Positions 1 through 11,547 of a stretch of 27,422 nt of DNA are shown here, in pieces. Below the pieces are notes generated by a model. It saw nothing but the letters and a program-made list of their open reading frames with translations. It did no database searches and was not told the DNA's origin. The DNA is taken from the NCBI GenBank assembly GCA_009928265.1, contig RFPR01000008.1, positions 1 through 27,422 of the forward strand. The letters run 5' to 3'. Source of the stretch: Pseudomonadota bacterium. Its GTDB lineage: Bacteria > Verrucomicrobiota > Verrucomicrobiia > Chthoniobacterales > UBA6821. The number at the start of each line of letters is the position of its first letter. The first letter of the stretch is position 1. Made by a program: the position numbers and the translations under genes.

Positions 1-408
1 GAGCTCCGCACCCGCCTCGCCGGTGCCGGTGCCGCGATGACCGTCGTCAAGAATACCTTCCTCCGCCGCTCCATCAAAGAGGCCGGACTCCCCGAGCTCG
101 ATGACCACCTCAACGGGCAGACTGCATACGTGACAGGAGACAAGGACATTTGCTCCGCCGCGAAGATCCTTAAGACCTTCTCTTCCGAGTTTGAGAAGCC
201 TAAGATCCGTGCGGGCGTCCTAGATAATGCCGTCCTGGATACTCCTCAGGTCATTGCGCTGGCAGACCTTCCCTCCAAGGAAGTTCTTCAGTCACAGTTG
301 CTCGGTATGCTGCTCCAGCCAGCCACCAAACTGGTCCGCACTCTCAACGAGCCCGCCGCCAGCCTCGCCCGTGTCCTGCAGGCCAAGGTCAAAGCCGCAG
401 GCGAGTAA
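1..408 (+). CDS. rplJ: 50S ribosomal protein L10 (5' end cut by window)
   Basis: L10 forms the base of the ribosomal stalk and anchors the L7/L12 dimers that recruit translation factors. The frame is open from base 1, and the residues before the first ATG (position 37), ELRTRLAGAGAA, continue the L10 fold. The start is therefore outside the window, and about 35-40 N-terminal residues are missing against a usual length near 170. The core VVKNTFLRRSI matches the L10 family's VVKNTLxRRA segment. The C-terminal part, with LLGMLLQPATKLVRTLNEPA, is the typical L10 helix leading to the L12-binding tail. The stop is TAA at 406-408. rplL follows after 176 bp, the usual rplJ-rplL order. Identity is very likely from both sequence and context. 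Confidence 0.95.
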   Translation, partial: ELRTRLAGAGAAMTVVKNTFLRRSIKEAGLPELDDHLNGQTAYVTGDKDICSAAKILKTFSSEFEKPKIRAGVLDNAVLDTPQVIALADLPSKEVLQSQLLGMLLQPATKLVRTLNEPAASLARVLQAKVKAAGE

Positions 409-516
409 TCCGAGGGATCCTTTCCTCGAACCCAACCACCACCTTAACCGAACAAATTTCTCCCGGCGTACGAAGCCACGACGGGTGAAGGAACAACAAC
501 ACGGCAACAAGTCGGG

Positions 517-556
517 CCGGCGGCTGCCGGTCTCAAATGTCCTGAGGCTTCGGGAC
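517..556 (+). promoter_or_regulatory. Twin hairpins in the rplJ-rplL spacer
   Basis: The 176-bp spacer holds two short inverted repeats close to the rplL start. CCGGC/GCCGG (517-521 and 526-530) encloses a GGCT loop. GTCCTGA/TCGGGAC (539-545 and 550-556, one G-U pair) also encloses a GGCT loop. In other bacteria this spacer carries RNA processing or regulatory structure; that role here is inference. No T tract follows, so these are not terminators. Confidence 0.4.
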
Positions 557-584
557 GCGACATTGCCAAACTCCAAACACCAAC

Positions 585-971
585 ATGTCAGACATCAACA
601 CCCTCGTTGACCAGCTGGGCAACCTCACCGTTCTCCAGATCGCCGACCTCGTCAAAGCCCTCGAAGAGAAGTGGGGCGTGAGCGCCGCCGCTCCCGTCGC
701 AGTCGCCGCCGCCGGTGGTGCAGCTGCCGGAGCCCCTGCCGCCGCCGCGGAGGAGAAGACCTCTTTCGACGTCATCCTTAAGGAGGCTGGATCCAACAAG
801 ATCGGCGTCATCAAGGAAGTCCGCGCCGCCGTCCCCGGACTCGGCCTGGCCGAGGCCAAGGCCCTCGTCGAGAGCGCTCCCAAGCCCATCAAGGAAGGCG
901 CTACCAAGGAAGAGGCCGAGGAGATCAAGAAGAAGATCGAGGCCGCTGGAGCCAAGGTCGAGATCAAGTAA
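585..971 (+). CDS. rplL: 50S ribosomal protein L7/L12
   Basis: This is the multicopy stalk protein that binds L10 and stimulates GTPase factors (EF-Tu, EF-G, IF2). The 128-aa length is normal. Residues about 1-35 form the dimerisation/L10-binding domain (LVDQLGNLTVLQIADLVKALEEKWGV). An Ala/Gly/Pro-rich flexible hinge (about 36-60) follows. The C-terminal factor-binding domain has the family core FDVILKEAGSNKIGVIKEVR and GLGLAEAKALVESAPKPIKE. The start is ATG at 585; no Shine-Dalgarno motif is visible in the A/C-rich bases just upstream. It sits between rplJ and rpoB as in the classical rplKAJL-rpoBC arrangement. Confidence 0.98.
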   Translation: MSDINTLVDQLGNLTVLQIADLVKALEEKWGVSAAAPVAVAAAGGAAAGAPAAAAEEKTSFDVILKEAGSNKIGVIKEVRAAVPGLGLAEAKALVESAPKPIKEGATKEEAEEIKKKIEAAGAKVEIK

Positions 972-989
972 TATCCTTAAGCGAATCAC

Positions 990-1042
990 AGCCGGTCACC
1001 GTGGCCAGCGGGTAATATCCCGTGTTGACACGGTGGCCGGTT
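990..1042 (+). promoter_or_regulatory. Large nested inverted repeat, candidate attenuator between rplL and rpoB
   Basis: The arms CCGGTCACCGTG (992-1003) and CACGGTGGCCGG (1029-1040) pair over 12 positions with one G-U, and can extend outward by two weak pairs. Inside them CGGG/CCCG (1009-1012 and 1019-1022) forms a second hairpin around TAATAT. A T-rich but interrupted stretch follows (1041-1060). In Escherichia coli a partial terminator between rplL and rpoB lowers polymerase output relative to ribosomal proteins. The same job here is inference from position and structure. Confidence 0.55.
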
Positions 1043-1119
1043 TCGCTTACTTGTTTCTGTTCCACACGTCCTGTACCCTGCACCACGGATCCCTGACATC
1101 CTGCTATTTGGTAACTGAG

Positions 1120-1155
1120 GCCGCCCGCGCAATGAACGCGACAGGCGGCTCTTTT
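1120..1155 (+). terminator. Terminator-like hairpin in the rplL-rpoB spacer
   Basis: GCCGCC (1120-1125) pairs with GGCGGC (1144-1149), and CGCG (1126-1129) pairs with CGCG (1137-1140), leaving ACA bulged. TCTTTT follows immediately (1150-1155). This is a good intrinsic terminator shape. Since rpoB has no obvious promoter downstream of it, partial rather than complete termination is more plausible. Confidence 0.55.
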
Positions 1156-1219
1156 GCCTTCCGAATTTCCCCCTACCGAATCTCCGTTTCCCCCCGGAAT
1201 TCACAAATCGGATTTCTTC

Positions 1220-1266
1220 GATCGGGCCACAGCCTGATCTGAGCAGTCCCCGCCCCGGCAACGGGG
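1220..1266 (+). promoter_or_regulatory. Two hairpins just upstream of rpoB
   Basis: The first hairpin (1220-1239) has arms GATCGGGC and GCCTGATC, eight pairs including one G-U, around CACA. The second (1253-1266) is CCCCG-GCAA-CGGGG, a five-pair stem closed by a GNRA-type tetraloop, ending 33 nt before the rpoB ATG. No Shine-Dalgarno sequence is seen between it and rpoB. Together with the two structures upstream, nearly the whole 328-bp spacer (972-1299) is foldable. I see no convincing sigma-70 promoter in it and no small ORF worth calling. Confidence 0.4.
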
Positions 1267-1299
1267 TAAACCCAACCGCGCCAAACCGAAACACGCACC

Positions 1300-4200
1300 A
1301 TGTCTGAACGTATCTCCTTCGGAAAACTGCACGAGGCCATCCAGCCCCCGAACCTCATTGAACTGCAGATCAGGTCTTACGAGGAATTCTTCCAGACGGG
1401 TGTCGAGCCCTCGAAGCGCAAGAATGTCGGTCTTCAGGCCGTCTTCCGCGAATTTTTCCCCATCTACGGCTTCGAGGAGAAGTCGAATCTCGACTTTGTG
1501 AGCTACACGCTGGAGGAGCCCAAGATCTCCCCGGTCGAGTGCCAGATTGACGGTCAGACCTATAGCGCACCCCTTTACGTCACCTTCCGCTACAAGGACG
1601 AGAAGTCCACCAAGGAAGAAAAAGTCTACATGGGCGAAATCCCGCTCATGACCAATGCAGGCACCTTCATCGTGAACGGTGCCGAGCGCGTTGTCGTCAG
1701 CCAGCTTCACCGCTCTCCCGGCATCTGCTTCGAATCCGACGTTCACCTCAACGGCAAGCTCCTCCACGGCTTCCGTATTATTCCCGACCGAGGATCCTGG
1801 ACCGAGGTTCAGTTCGACACGAACGACCTGCTCTACGTCTACCTCGATCGCCGCAAGCGCCGTCGTAAGTTCCTCGCCACCACTTTCCTCCGTGCGCTGG
1901 GCTACCCTACCGACGAGGAGATTGCCGCCCTCTTCTATAAGATCGAGACACTCAAGCTGAGCGACAAGCTCGACGAGGAGGAGATCGGCACCAAGGTGCT
2001 GCTGGCCGACGTCCGCGAGGGTGATGCTATCATCGCCCGTGCCTACGAACCCCTTACTCCCGCCGTCGTTCGCGATCTCGTCCGCGCCGGCCACGCTTCC
2101 GTCAAGGTGATCGACACCAAGGAGGACGACACCGTCGTCAAGTCCCTCAAGCGCGATCCCGCCCGCAACGAGGAAGAGGCTCTCAAGGATATCTACCGTA
2201 AGCTCCGCCCTGGCGATCCCCCGACCGTCCAGAACGCCCGCGGTATGCTCAAGCGCCTCTTCTTTGACGCCAAGCGCTACGACCTGGGCCGCGTTGGACG
2301 CCACAAGATCCAGCAGAAGCTCGGCCTCGACCAGAAGATCGACGACCGCATTCTCCGTAAGGAGGACATCGTCGAGTCGATGCGCTATCTCCTCAAGCTC
2401 CGCAAGGGCGAGGGAATGCTCGATGACATCGATCACCTCGGCAGCCGCCGTGTTCGTACCGTCGGCGAGCTTCTCGCCAATCAGTGTCGCGTCGGTCTCT
2501 CCCGCACGGAGCGCCTCGTCCGCGAGCGCATGGCTCTCTACGACCCTTCCGTTGATCACATCACCCCGCAGAAGCTCATCAATCCCAAGTCGCTGAGCGC
2601 TGTGGTCCGTGATTTCTTCGGCCGTTCGCAGCTGAGTCAGTTCATGGATCAGACGAACCCGCTCTCCGAGCTCACCCACAAGCGCCGTCTTTCGGCCCTT
2701 GGGCCAGGGGGACTCTCCCGTGAGCGTGCCGGCTTCGAAGTCCGAGACGTGCATCCTTCGCACTATGGCCGTATCTGCCCGATCGAGACACCTGAAGGTC
2801 CCAACATCGGTCTCATCAGCTCCCTCTCGACCTACGCCCGTGTCAACGACTTCGGGTTCATCGAGACTCCGTACCGCAAGGTCATCAACGGCCGTGTCAC
2901 CGACGAGATCGAGTATCTCACCGGAGACCGTGACGAGAACTTCTACGTGGCTCAGGCCAACTCACCTGTCGACAGCAAGGGTAAGTTCCTCGGCGAGACC
3001 GTCTCCTCGCGTTTCCGCGGTGATTTCGTCGAGATCGAGCCTGAGAAGGTCCAGTACATGGACGTCTCACCGAAGCAGCTCGTCTCCGTGGCCGCAGGCC
3101 TCATCCCCTTCCTTGAGCATGACGACGCCAACCGCGCGCTCATGGGCTCGAACATGCAGCGCCAGGGCGTTCCTCTTCTCGTCTCCGAGTCGCCGATCAT
3201 CGGCACCGGGCTCGAGGGCCGAGTCGCCCGCGATTCCCGCGCGGTGATCGTGTCTGAATCGAACGGCAAGATCGCTTCCGTCGATTCCCAGCGCATCATC
3301 GTCACTAAGGACGGCGAGCTCCCCGAAGGTAAGAAGAAGATCAAGAACGATCCCGAGGGGGGTGTTTACGTCTACGAGCTACGCAAGTTCATGCGCTCCA
3401 ACAGCAGCACCTGCATCAACCAGCGCCCCATCGTCAAGAAGGGGCAACCGGTGAAGAAGGGCGACGTGCTCGCGGACGGACCGAACACTGAGAACGGCGA
3501 ACTCGCGCTTGGCCGCAACATGCTCGTCGCGTTCATGCCGTGGAACGGCTACAACTTCGAGGACGCCATCCTGATCTCCGAGCGCGTGGTCAAGGAGGAT
3601 ATCTACACTTCCATCCACATCGACGAGTTCGAGATCGGAGCCCGCGACACCAAGCTTGGCCCCGAGGAAATCACCCGTGACATCCCCAATGTCAGCGAGG
3701 AGGCCCTTCAGAACCTCGGTCCAGACGGTGTCATCCGTATCGGTGCGGAGGTGAAGCCCGGCGACATTCTCGTTGGAAAGATCACCCCGAAGAGCGAGAC
3801 CGAACTCGCCCCCGAAGAGCGCCTTCTGCGCGCCATCTTCGGCGAGAAGGCCGCCGACGTGAAGGACACCTCCCTCACCGTCCCCTCCGGCACCTACGGT
3901 ATCGTCATGGACGTGCGCGTCTCCTCCAAGGAGAAGGCTGCCAAGATCAAGATGACGCCCTCCGAAAGCAAGCGTCAGCAGAAGATGATCCAGGACGATC
4001 ACAAGAAGCGCAAGGAGGAGCTCTACGAGCAGCTCACCGAGGGCCTTGCCAACGTCCTGCTCGGCGAGAAGATTCCGCTCGACGTTGTCAACGGCGAGAG
4101 CGGTGAGATCATTATTCCCGCCAACCGCAAGATCACCAAGATGCTCCTGCGCAAGCTTGCCGGCGTCTACAATGTGGTCGAGATCGATCCGAGCCCGATC

Positions 4201-5103
4201 CGCAACAAGATCCGCGAGATCATCGGCCAGTTCGAGCATCGCTTCGCCGACCTCGAGAACGAGAAGGAGGAGAATCTCGGCCGCGTCGAGAGCGGCGATG
4301 ACGTCGATCCCGGCATCATCAAGCAGGTCAAAGTCTTCATCGCCAGCAAGCGCAAGCTCTCCGTCGGTGACAAGATGGCCGGACGCCACGGTAACAAGGG
4401 TGTCGTCGCCAAGATCGTCCCCGAGGAAGACATGCCCTACCTCTCCGACGGTACTCCCGTTGACATCGTGCTCAACCCCCTCGGGGTGCCTAGCCGCATG
4501 AACGTGGGTCAGGTTCTTGAGACCCACCTCGGCGTCGCCGCCAAGGCACTCGGTTTCAAAGTCGCGACCCCCGTCTTCGACGGTATCCCCGAGACCCGCA
4601 TCCGCGAGTACCTCAAGGAAGCCGGCCAGAAGGAAGGCTTTTCCTGGATCCAGGAAAATGGCAAATCGCAACTCTTCGACGGCCGTACCGGCGAGGCGTT
4701 CGATCAGGAAGTCGTCGTTGGCATCATCTACATGCTTAAACTCGGCCACCTCGTTGCCGACAAGATCCACGCCCGTGCCGTTGGTCCCTACTCCCTCGTC
4801 ACCCAGCAACCGCTCGGTGGAAAGGCTCAGTATGGTGGACAGCGCTTCGGAGAGATGGAAGTTTGGGCGCTGGAAGCTTACGGCGCCGCCTACACGCTGC
4901 AGGAACTGCTCACCGTCAAGTCCGACGATGTTCAAGGCCGCACGCGCATCTACGAGAGCATCGTTAAGGGAGACAACTCCTTGGAGGCCGGTATCCCCGA
5001 GTCCTTCAACGTGCTTATCAAGGAAATGCAGGGCCTCGGCCTCGACGTCCGCGTTGGGGGCAAGGACGAACCCCGTTCCTTCATCGATTCCGCCGCTATC
5101 TGA
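1300..5103 (+). CDS. rpoB: DNA-directed RNA polymerase subunit beta
   Basis: This is the catalytic-core beta subunit of RNA polymerase. It is 1267 aa, within the family's range and without large lineage insertions that I can recognise. The rifampicin pocket is intact: FGRSQLSQFMDQ begins near residue 439, and D450, H460 and S465 correspond to E. coli D516, H526 and S531, all in the susceptible state. Downstream is VRDVHPSHYGRICPIETPEG. GDKMAGRHGNKGV carries K1025 and K1033, equivalent to the active-site lysines K1065 and K1073. The C-terminus has GGKAQYGGQRFGEMEVWALE and the clamp segment LQELLTVKSDDVQGR. The start is ATG 1300, preceded by CCGAAACACGCACC with no Shine-Dalgarno. rpoC follows after 37 bp and is surely co-transcribed. 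Confidence 0.99.
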   Translation: MSERISFGKLHEAIQPPNLIELQIRSYEEFFQTGVEPSKRKNVGLQAVFREFFPIYGFEEKSNLDFVSYTLEEPKISPVECQIDGQTYSAPLYVTFRYKDEKSTKEEKVYMGEIPLMTNAGTFIVNGAERVVVSQLHRSPGICFESDVHLNGKLLHGFRIIPDRGSWTEVQFDTNDLLYVYLDRRKRRRKFLATTFLRALGYPTDEEIAALFYKIETLKLSDKLDEEEIGTKVLLADVREGDAIIARAYEPLTPAVVRDLVRAGHASVKVIDTKEDDTVVKSLKRDPARNEEEALKDIYRKLRPGDPPTVQNARGMLKRLFFDAKRYDLGRVGRHKIQQKLGLDQKIDDRILRKEDIVESMRYLLKLRKGEGMLDDIDHLGSRRVRTVGELLANQCRVGLSRTERLVRERMALYDPSVDHITPQKLINPKSLSAVVRDFFGRSQLSQFMDQTNPLSELTHKRRLSALGPGGLSRERAGFEVRDVHPSHYGRICPIETPEGPNIGLISSLSTYARVNDFGFIETPYRKVINGRVTDEIEYLTGDRDENFYVAQANSPVDSKGKFLGETVSSRFRGDFVEIEPEKVQYMDVSPKQLVSVAAGLIPFLEHDDANRALMGSNMQRQGVPLLVSESPIIGTGLEGRVARDSRAVIVSESNGKIASVDSQRIIVTKDGELPEGKKKIKNDPEGGVYVYELRKFMRSNSSTCINQRPIVKKGQPVKKGDVLADGPNTENGELALGRNMLVAFMPWNGYNFEDAILISERVVKEDIYTSIHIDEFEIGARDTKLGPEEITRDIPNVSEEALQNLGPDGVIRIGAEVKPGDILVGKITPKSETELAPEERLLRAIFGEKAADVKDTSLTVPSGTYGIVMDVRVSSKEKAAKIKMTPSESKRQQKMIQDDHKKRKEELYEQLTEGLANVLLGEKIPLDVVNGESGEIIIPANRKITKMLLRKLAGVYNVVEIDPSPIRNKIREIIGQFEHRFADLENEKEENLGRVESGDDVDPGIIKQVKVFIASKRKLSVGDKMAGRHGNKGVVAKIVPEEDMPYLSDGTPVDIVLNPLGVPSRMNVGQVLETHLGVAAKALGFKVATPVFDGIPETRIREYLKEAGQKEGFSWIQENGKSQLFDGRTGEAFDQEVVVGIIYMLKLGHLVADKIHARAVGPYSLVTQQPLGGKAQYGGQRFGEMEVWALEAYGAAYTLQELLTVKSDDVQGRTRIYESIVKGDNSLEAGIPESFNVLIKEMQGLGLDVRVGGKDEPRSFIDSAAI

Positions 5104-5140
5104 TCCACTAGTCCTTTAACTTCCAAGCATTCTAAGAGCC

Positions 5141-9274
<4,134 letters not shown>

Positions 9275-9321
9275 TCCCCCGTCACTCACACACCAACACA
9301 AGCATCCAACATAACGATCCC

Positions 9322-10044
9322 ATGTCCGTTGAAATCATGACAGAGCTCCTGGAGGCAGGAGTCCACTACGGTCACCAAACCAAGCGATGGAATCCCCGTA
9401 TGCGGGACTACATCCTAGAGGAAAAGAATTCCATCCACATCATCGACCTTTCCAAGACGGTCGATCAGCTTGCCAAGGCGGGGGAATTCCTCTCGGGTGT
9501 GATTGCCGGAGGCGGAAAGATCCTTTTCGTCGGCTGCAAGAAGCAGGCGCAGGAGGCGGTCAAGGAGGCTGCGCAGGCCAGCGGGCAGTTCTACGTGAAC
9601 CAACGTTGGCTCGGCGGCACCCTCACGAACCTCGTGACCATCCGTAAGAGCGTTTCCAAGCTGCGTGATTTTGAGGCCCTTGAGAAGAGCGCCGGATTCA
9701 ACAAGATCAACAAGGCCGAGGCCTCCGCGCTCCGCCGCGAGGCCACCCGCGTCCGTAAGAACCTCGAGGGTGTACTCGATATGGAGAAGCTTCCGGATGC
9801 GATCGTCATCATCGATACAGTCAAGGAGTCGATCGCCGTAGCCGAGGCCCGCAGGCTCAACATTCCTATCGTCGCTGTTGTTGATTCAAACAGTAATCCT
9901 GAAGAGATCAACTACCCGATCGCCGGTAATGACGATGCCATCCGTTCCATTCGCATCATCCTCCAGAAGTTGGTGGATGTGCTGACAAAGAACCGTGGCA
10001 ACCGCGCTCCCGCCGCAGGCGAACTAGCCGCAGTCGCGGAATAA
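9322..10044 (+). CDS. rpsB: 30S ribosomal protein S2
   Basis: S2 is a late-assembling small-subunit protein at the head-body junction and helps recruit S1. The 240-aa length is normal. The N-terminus MTELLEAGVHYGHQTKRWNP is the family signature, followed by HIIDLSKT, NQRWLGGTLTNL (about residues 93-104) and PDAIVIIDTVKE. The C-terminal Ala-rich tail is typical. The start is ATG 9322, preceded by an A/C-rich stretch without Shine-Dalgarno. It is paired with tsf 19 bp downstream, the near-universal rpsB-tsf unit, but here attached to rpoBC. Confidence 0.98.
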   Translation: MSVEIMTELLEAGVHYGHQTKRWNPRMRDYILEEKNSIHIIDLSKTVDQLAKAGEFLSGVIAGGGKILFVGCKKQAQEAVKEAAQASGQFYVNQRWLGGTLTNLVTIRKSVSKLRDFEALEKSAGFNKINKAEASALRREATRVRKNLEGVLDMEKLPDAIVIIDTVKESIAVAEARRLNIPIVAVVDSNSNPEEINYPIAGNDDAIRSIRIILQKLVDVLTKNRGNRAPAAGELAAVAE

Positions 10045-10063
10045 TCACTCAGGCAGCACGACC

Positions 10064-10996
10064 ATGGCTGAGATCAATCCCTCACTCGTCAAGACGCTCC
10101 GCGAAAAAACCAACGCGGGGATGATGGACTGCAAGAAGGCCCTTACCGAAGCCGGTGGGGATCTTGAGAAAGCCGAGGCCCTCCTTCGCCAGAAGGGTAT
10201 CGCCAGCGCCGGCAAGAAAGCCGGACGCGCCGCCAAGGAAGGCGTTATTGTGGCCTCGATTCAGGCTTCGGGCCGGGTCGGCGTGATTGCCGAAATCAAC
10301 TGCGAGACGGACTTCGTCGCAAAGAACGACATCTTCACTAGGTTTGTGAAGGAAGTTGCCGAGGAACTCTCTTCGGACTCAGCAAGCAGTGCCTCCACTC
10401 TGGATCATGCCTCCGACATCAAGCTCCGTTCGACCGGACTCGCATTGAAGGATGCCTTTGCCGCCAAGACAGCGGAACTCGGCGAGCGCATGCTGCTCCG
10501 TCGCTTTCACCGCTTCGAGATTCCTGCGGGATCCGAGGGTGTCGTTGCCTCCTACATCCACCTTCAGGGCAAGGTCGGCGTTCTTGTCGAAGTTGCCAGC
10601 ACGAGTGCTGAGGCCGCCAAGAGCGACTCCTTCCGCGACATGGTTAAGGATATCACGCTCCAGATTGCCGCTGCCAGCCCCACAGTTATTTCTCGCGACC
10701 AAGTCGACCAGTCTCTTGTCGCCTCCGAGCGCGAGATCTACAAGGCTCAGGTGCAGGGTAAGCCCGAGAACATCGTGGAGAAGATTGTGGATGGCAAGAT
10801 GGACAAGTTCTACAGCACCGCCTGCCTCTTGGAGCAGGCATGCATCAAGAATCCCGACATCACCGTGACCGAGTTGCTTGCCTCGAAAGGCAAGGAGCTT
10901 GGTGCTACCCTTGAGGTACGCCGCTTCGCCCGCTATATGGTGGGTGAGGATGCCGCTGGAGCTGCGGACATCGAGGGAGACGGCCAGCAGGATTGA
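10064..10996 (+). CDS. tsf: Translation elongation factor Ts
   Basis: EF-Ts is the guanine nucleotide exchange factor that recycles EF-Tu-GDP. It is 310 aa, slightly longer than the common 280-300. The N-terminal UBA-like domain has VKTLREKTNAGMMDCKKAL. The EF-Tu-contacting motif TDFVAKN is at residues 82-88. Two core repeats follow, with GVIAEINCET and KVGVLVEVAS as the paired strands. The C-terminal part contains KPENIVEKIVDGKMDKF, a conserved segment. The start is ATG 10064 without a clear Shine-Dalgarno. The stop is TGA at 10994-10996; the EIIA-type gene starts 36 bp later. Confidence 0.98.
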   Translation: MAEINPSLVKTLREKTNAGMMDCKKALTEAGGDLEKAEALLRQKGIASAGKKAGRAAKEGVIVASIQASGRVGVIAEINCETDFVAKNDIFTRFVKEVAEELSSDSASSASTLDHASDIKLRSTGLALKDAFAAKTAELGERMLLRRFHRFEIPAGSEGVVASYIHLQGKVGVLVEVASTSAEAAKSDSFRDMVKDITLQIAAASPTVISRDQVDQSLVASEREIYKAQVQGKPENIVEKIVDGKMDKFYSTACLLEQACIKNPDITVTELLASKGKELGATLEVRRFARYMVGEDAAGAADIEGDGQQD

Positions 10997-11032
10997 TCCT
11001 CCGGTCATTCTCCTTTGTTGGAGAGGACGCCC

Positions 11033-11494
11033 ATGACCTTAGCCAGCTTGCTTTCCGAGGATCAGATCATTCCCTCGATGGTGGCCACCGACCGGTGGCA
11101 GGCCATCGGGGAGATCGTAGATCGTCTCGTGACCTGCGGCAGGCTTGAAGCCTCGCATCGCGAGGAGGCAGTGGCTGCTCTGCGCCACCGTGAGGAGACC
11201 ATGAGCACCGGGGTGGGCTTTGGTATCGCCATCCCGCATGCCAGTTGCGATGCAGTACCAGAGGTGACAGCTTGCTTTGGCCGTTCATCGGATGGAATTG
11301 ACTTCGAGTCGCTTGACGGAAAACCGGTACACTTCATCGTACTTTTCCTTGTTCCCAAGGATCAATTCCAGACCCATCTCAGGACACTCGCTGCGATTGC
11401 CAAGTTCCTGAACGATCCCAATGTACGCAAGGAACTTGCTGAGGCAACCGATGCCAAGTCGATCCTGACCGTCTTTGGCCGCAAGCGTCCGTAG
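11033..11494 (+). CDS. PTS EIIA-type (fructose/mannitol or nitrogen-type) domain protein
   Basis: This is a 153-aa single-domain protein of the PTS EIIA type-2 family, related to PtsN/EIIA-Ntr and FruA-type IIA domains. The phosphorylatable histidine is H69 in GFGIAIPHA. The flanking REETMSTGVG and the later HFIVLFLVPKDQFQTHLRTL fit the fold. I chose ATG 11033 over an in-frame TTG at 11015 because GGAGAGG (11020-11026) lies 6 bases before it, one of the few strong Shine-Dalgarno sites here. It stands alone between tsf and argS with no EI, HPr, EIIB or EIIC in the window, so a regulatory phosphoacceptor role is more likely than sugar transport. The exact subgroup is uncertain. Confidence 0.85.
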   Translation: MTLASLLSEDQIIPSMVATDRWQAIGEIVDRLVTCGRLEASHREEAVAALRHREETMSTGVGFGIAIPHASCDAVPEVTACFGRSSDGIDFESLDGKPVHFIVLFLVPKDQFQTHLRTLAAIAKFLNDPNVRKELAEATDAKSILTVFGRKRP

Positions 11495-11512
11495 CTTCAG
11501 GTTTTGCTGAAG
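11495..11512 (+). terminator. Weak hairpin after the EIIA gene
   Basis: CTTCAG (11495-11500) and CTGAAG (11507-11512) form a perfect six-pair stem around GTTTTG, directly after the stop codon. It is followed by ATACCAAGATTTTGTT, which has no uninterrupted T tract. It may be a weak terminator, an attenuator or an mRNA 3'-end stabiliser. Confidence 0.3.
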
Positions 11513-11530
11513 ATACCAAGATTTTGTTAA

Positions 11531-11545
11531 GGCTTTCCTAAAGCC
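11531..11545 (+). promoter_or_regulatory. Hairpin two bases before the argS start codon
   Basis: GGCTTT (11531-11536), loop CCT, AAAGCC (11540-11545) forms a six-pair stem that occupies the place where a ribosome binding site would be. The argS ATG begins at 11548. No Shine-Dalgarno sequence is visible. The stem could affect argS translation; that is inference. Confidence 0.35.
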
Positions 11546-11547
11546 CT

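Noticed and set aside
2641..2720. Possible rifampicin-resistance substitution in rpoB
   Set aside because: D450, H460 and S465 (E. coli D516, H526, S531) are all the susceptible residues.
1201..2763. Long open frame on the minus strand opposite rpoB (520 codons)
   Set aside because: It lies in the shadow of rpoB, shows Leu/Val/Glu-rich low-complexity composition expected from antisense of C-ending codons, and has no recognisable domain or start signal.
3379..4935. Second long antisense frame in rpoB (518 codons)
   Set aside because: Same composition artefact of biased codons; rpoB is unambiguous on the other strand.
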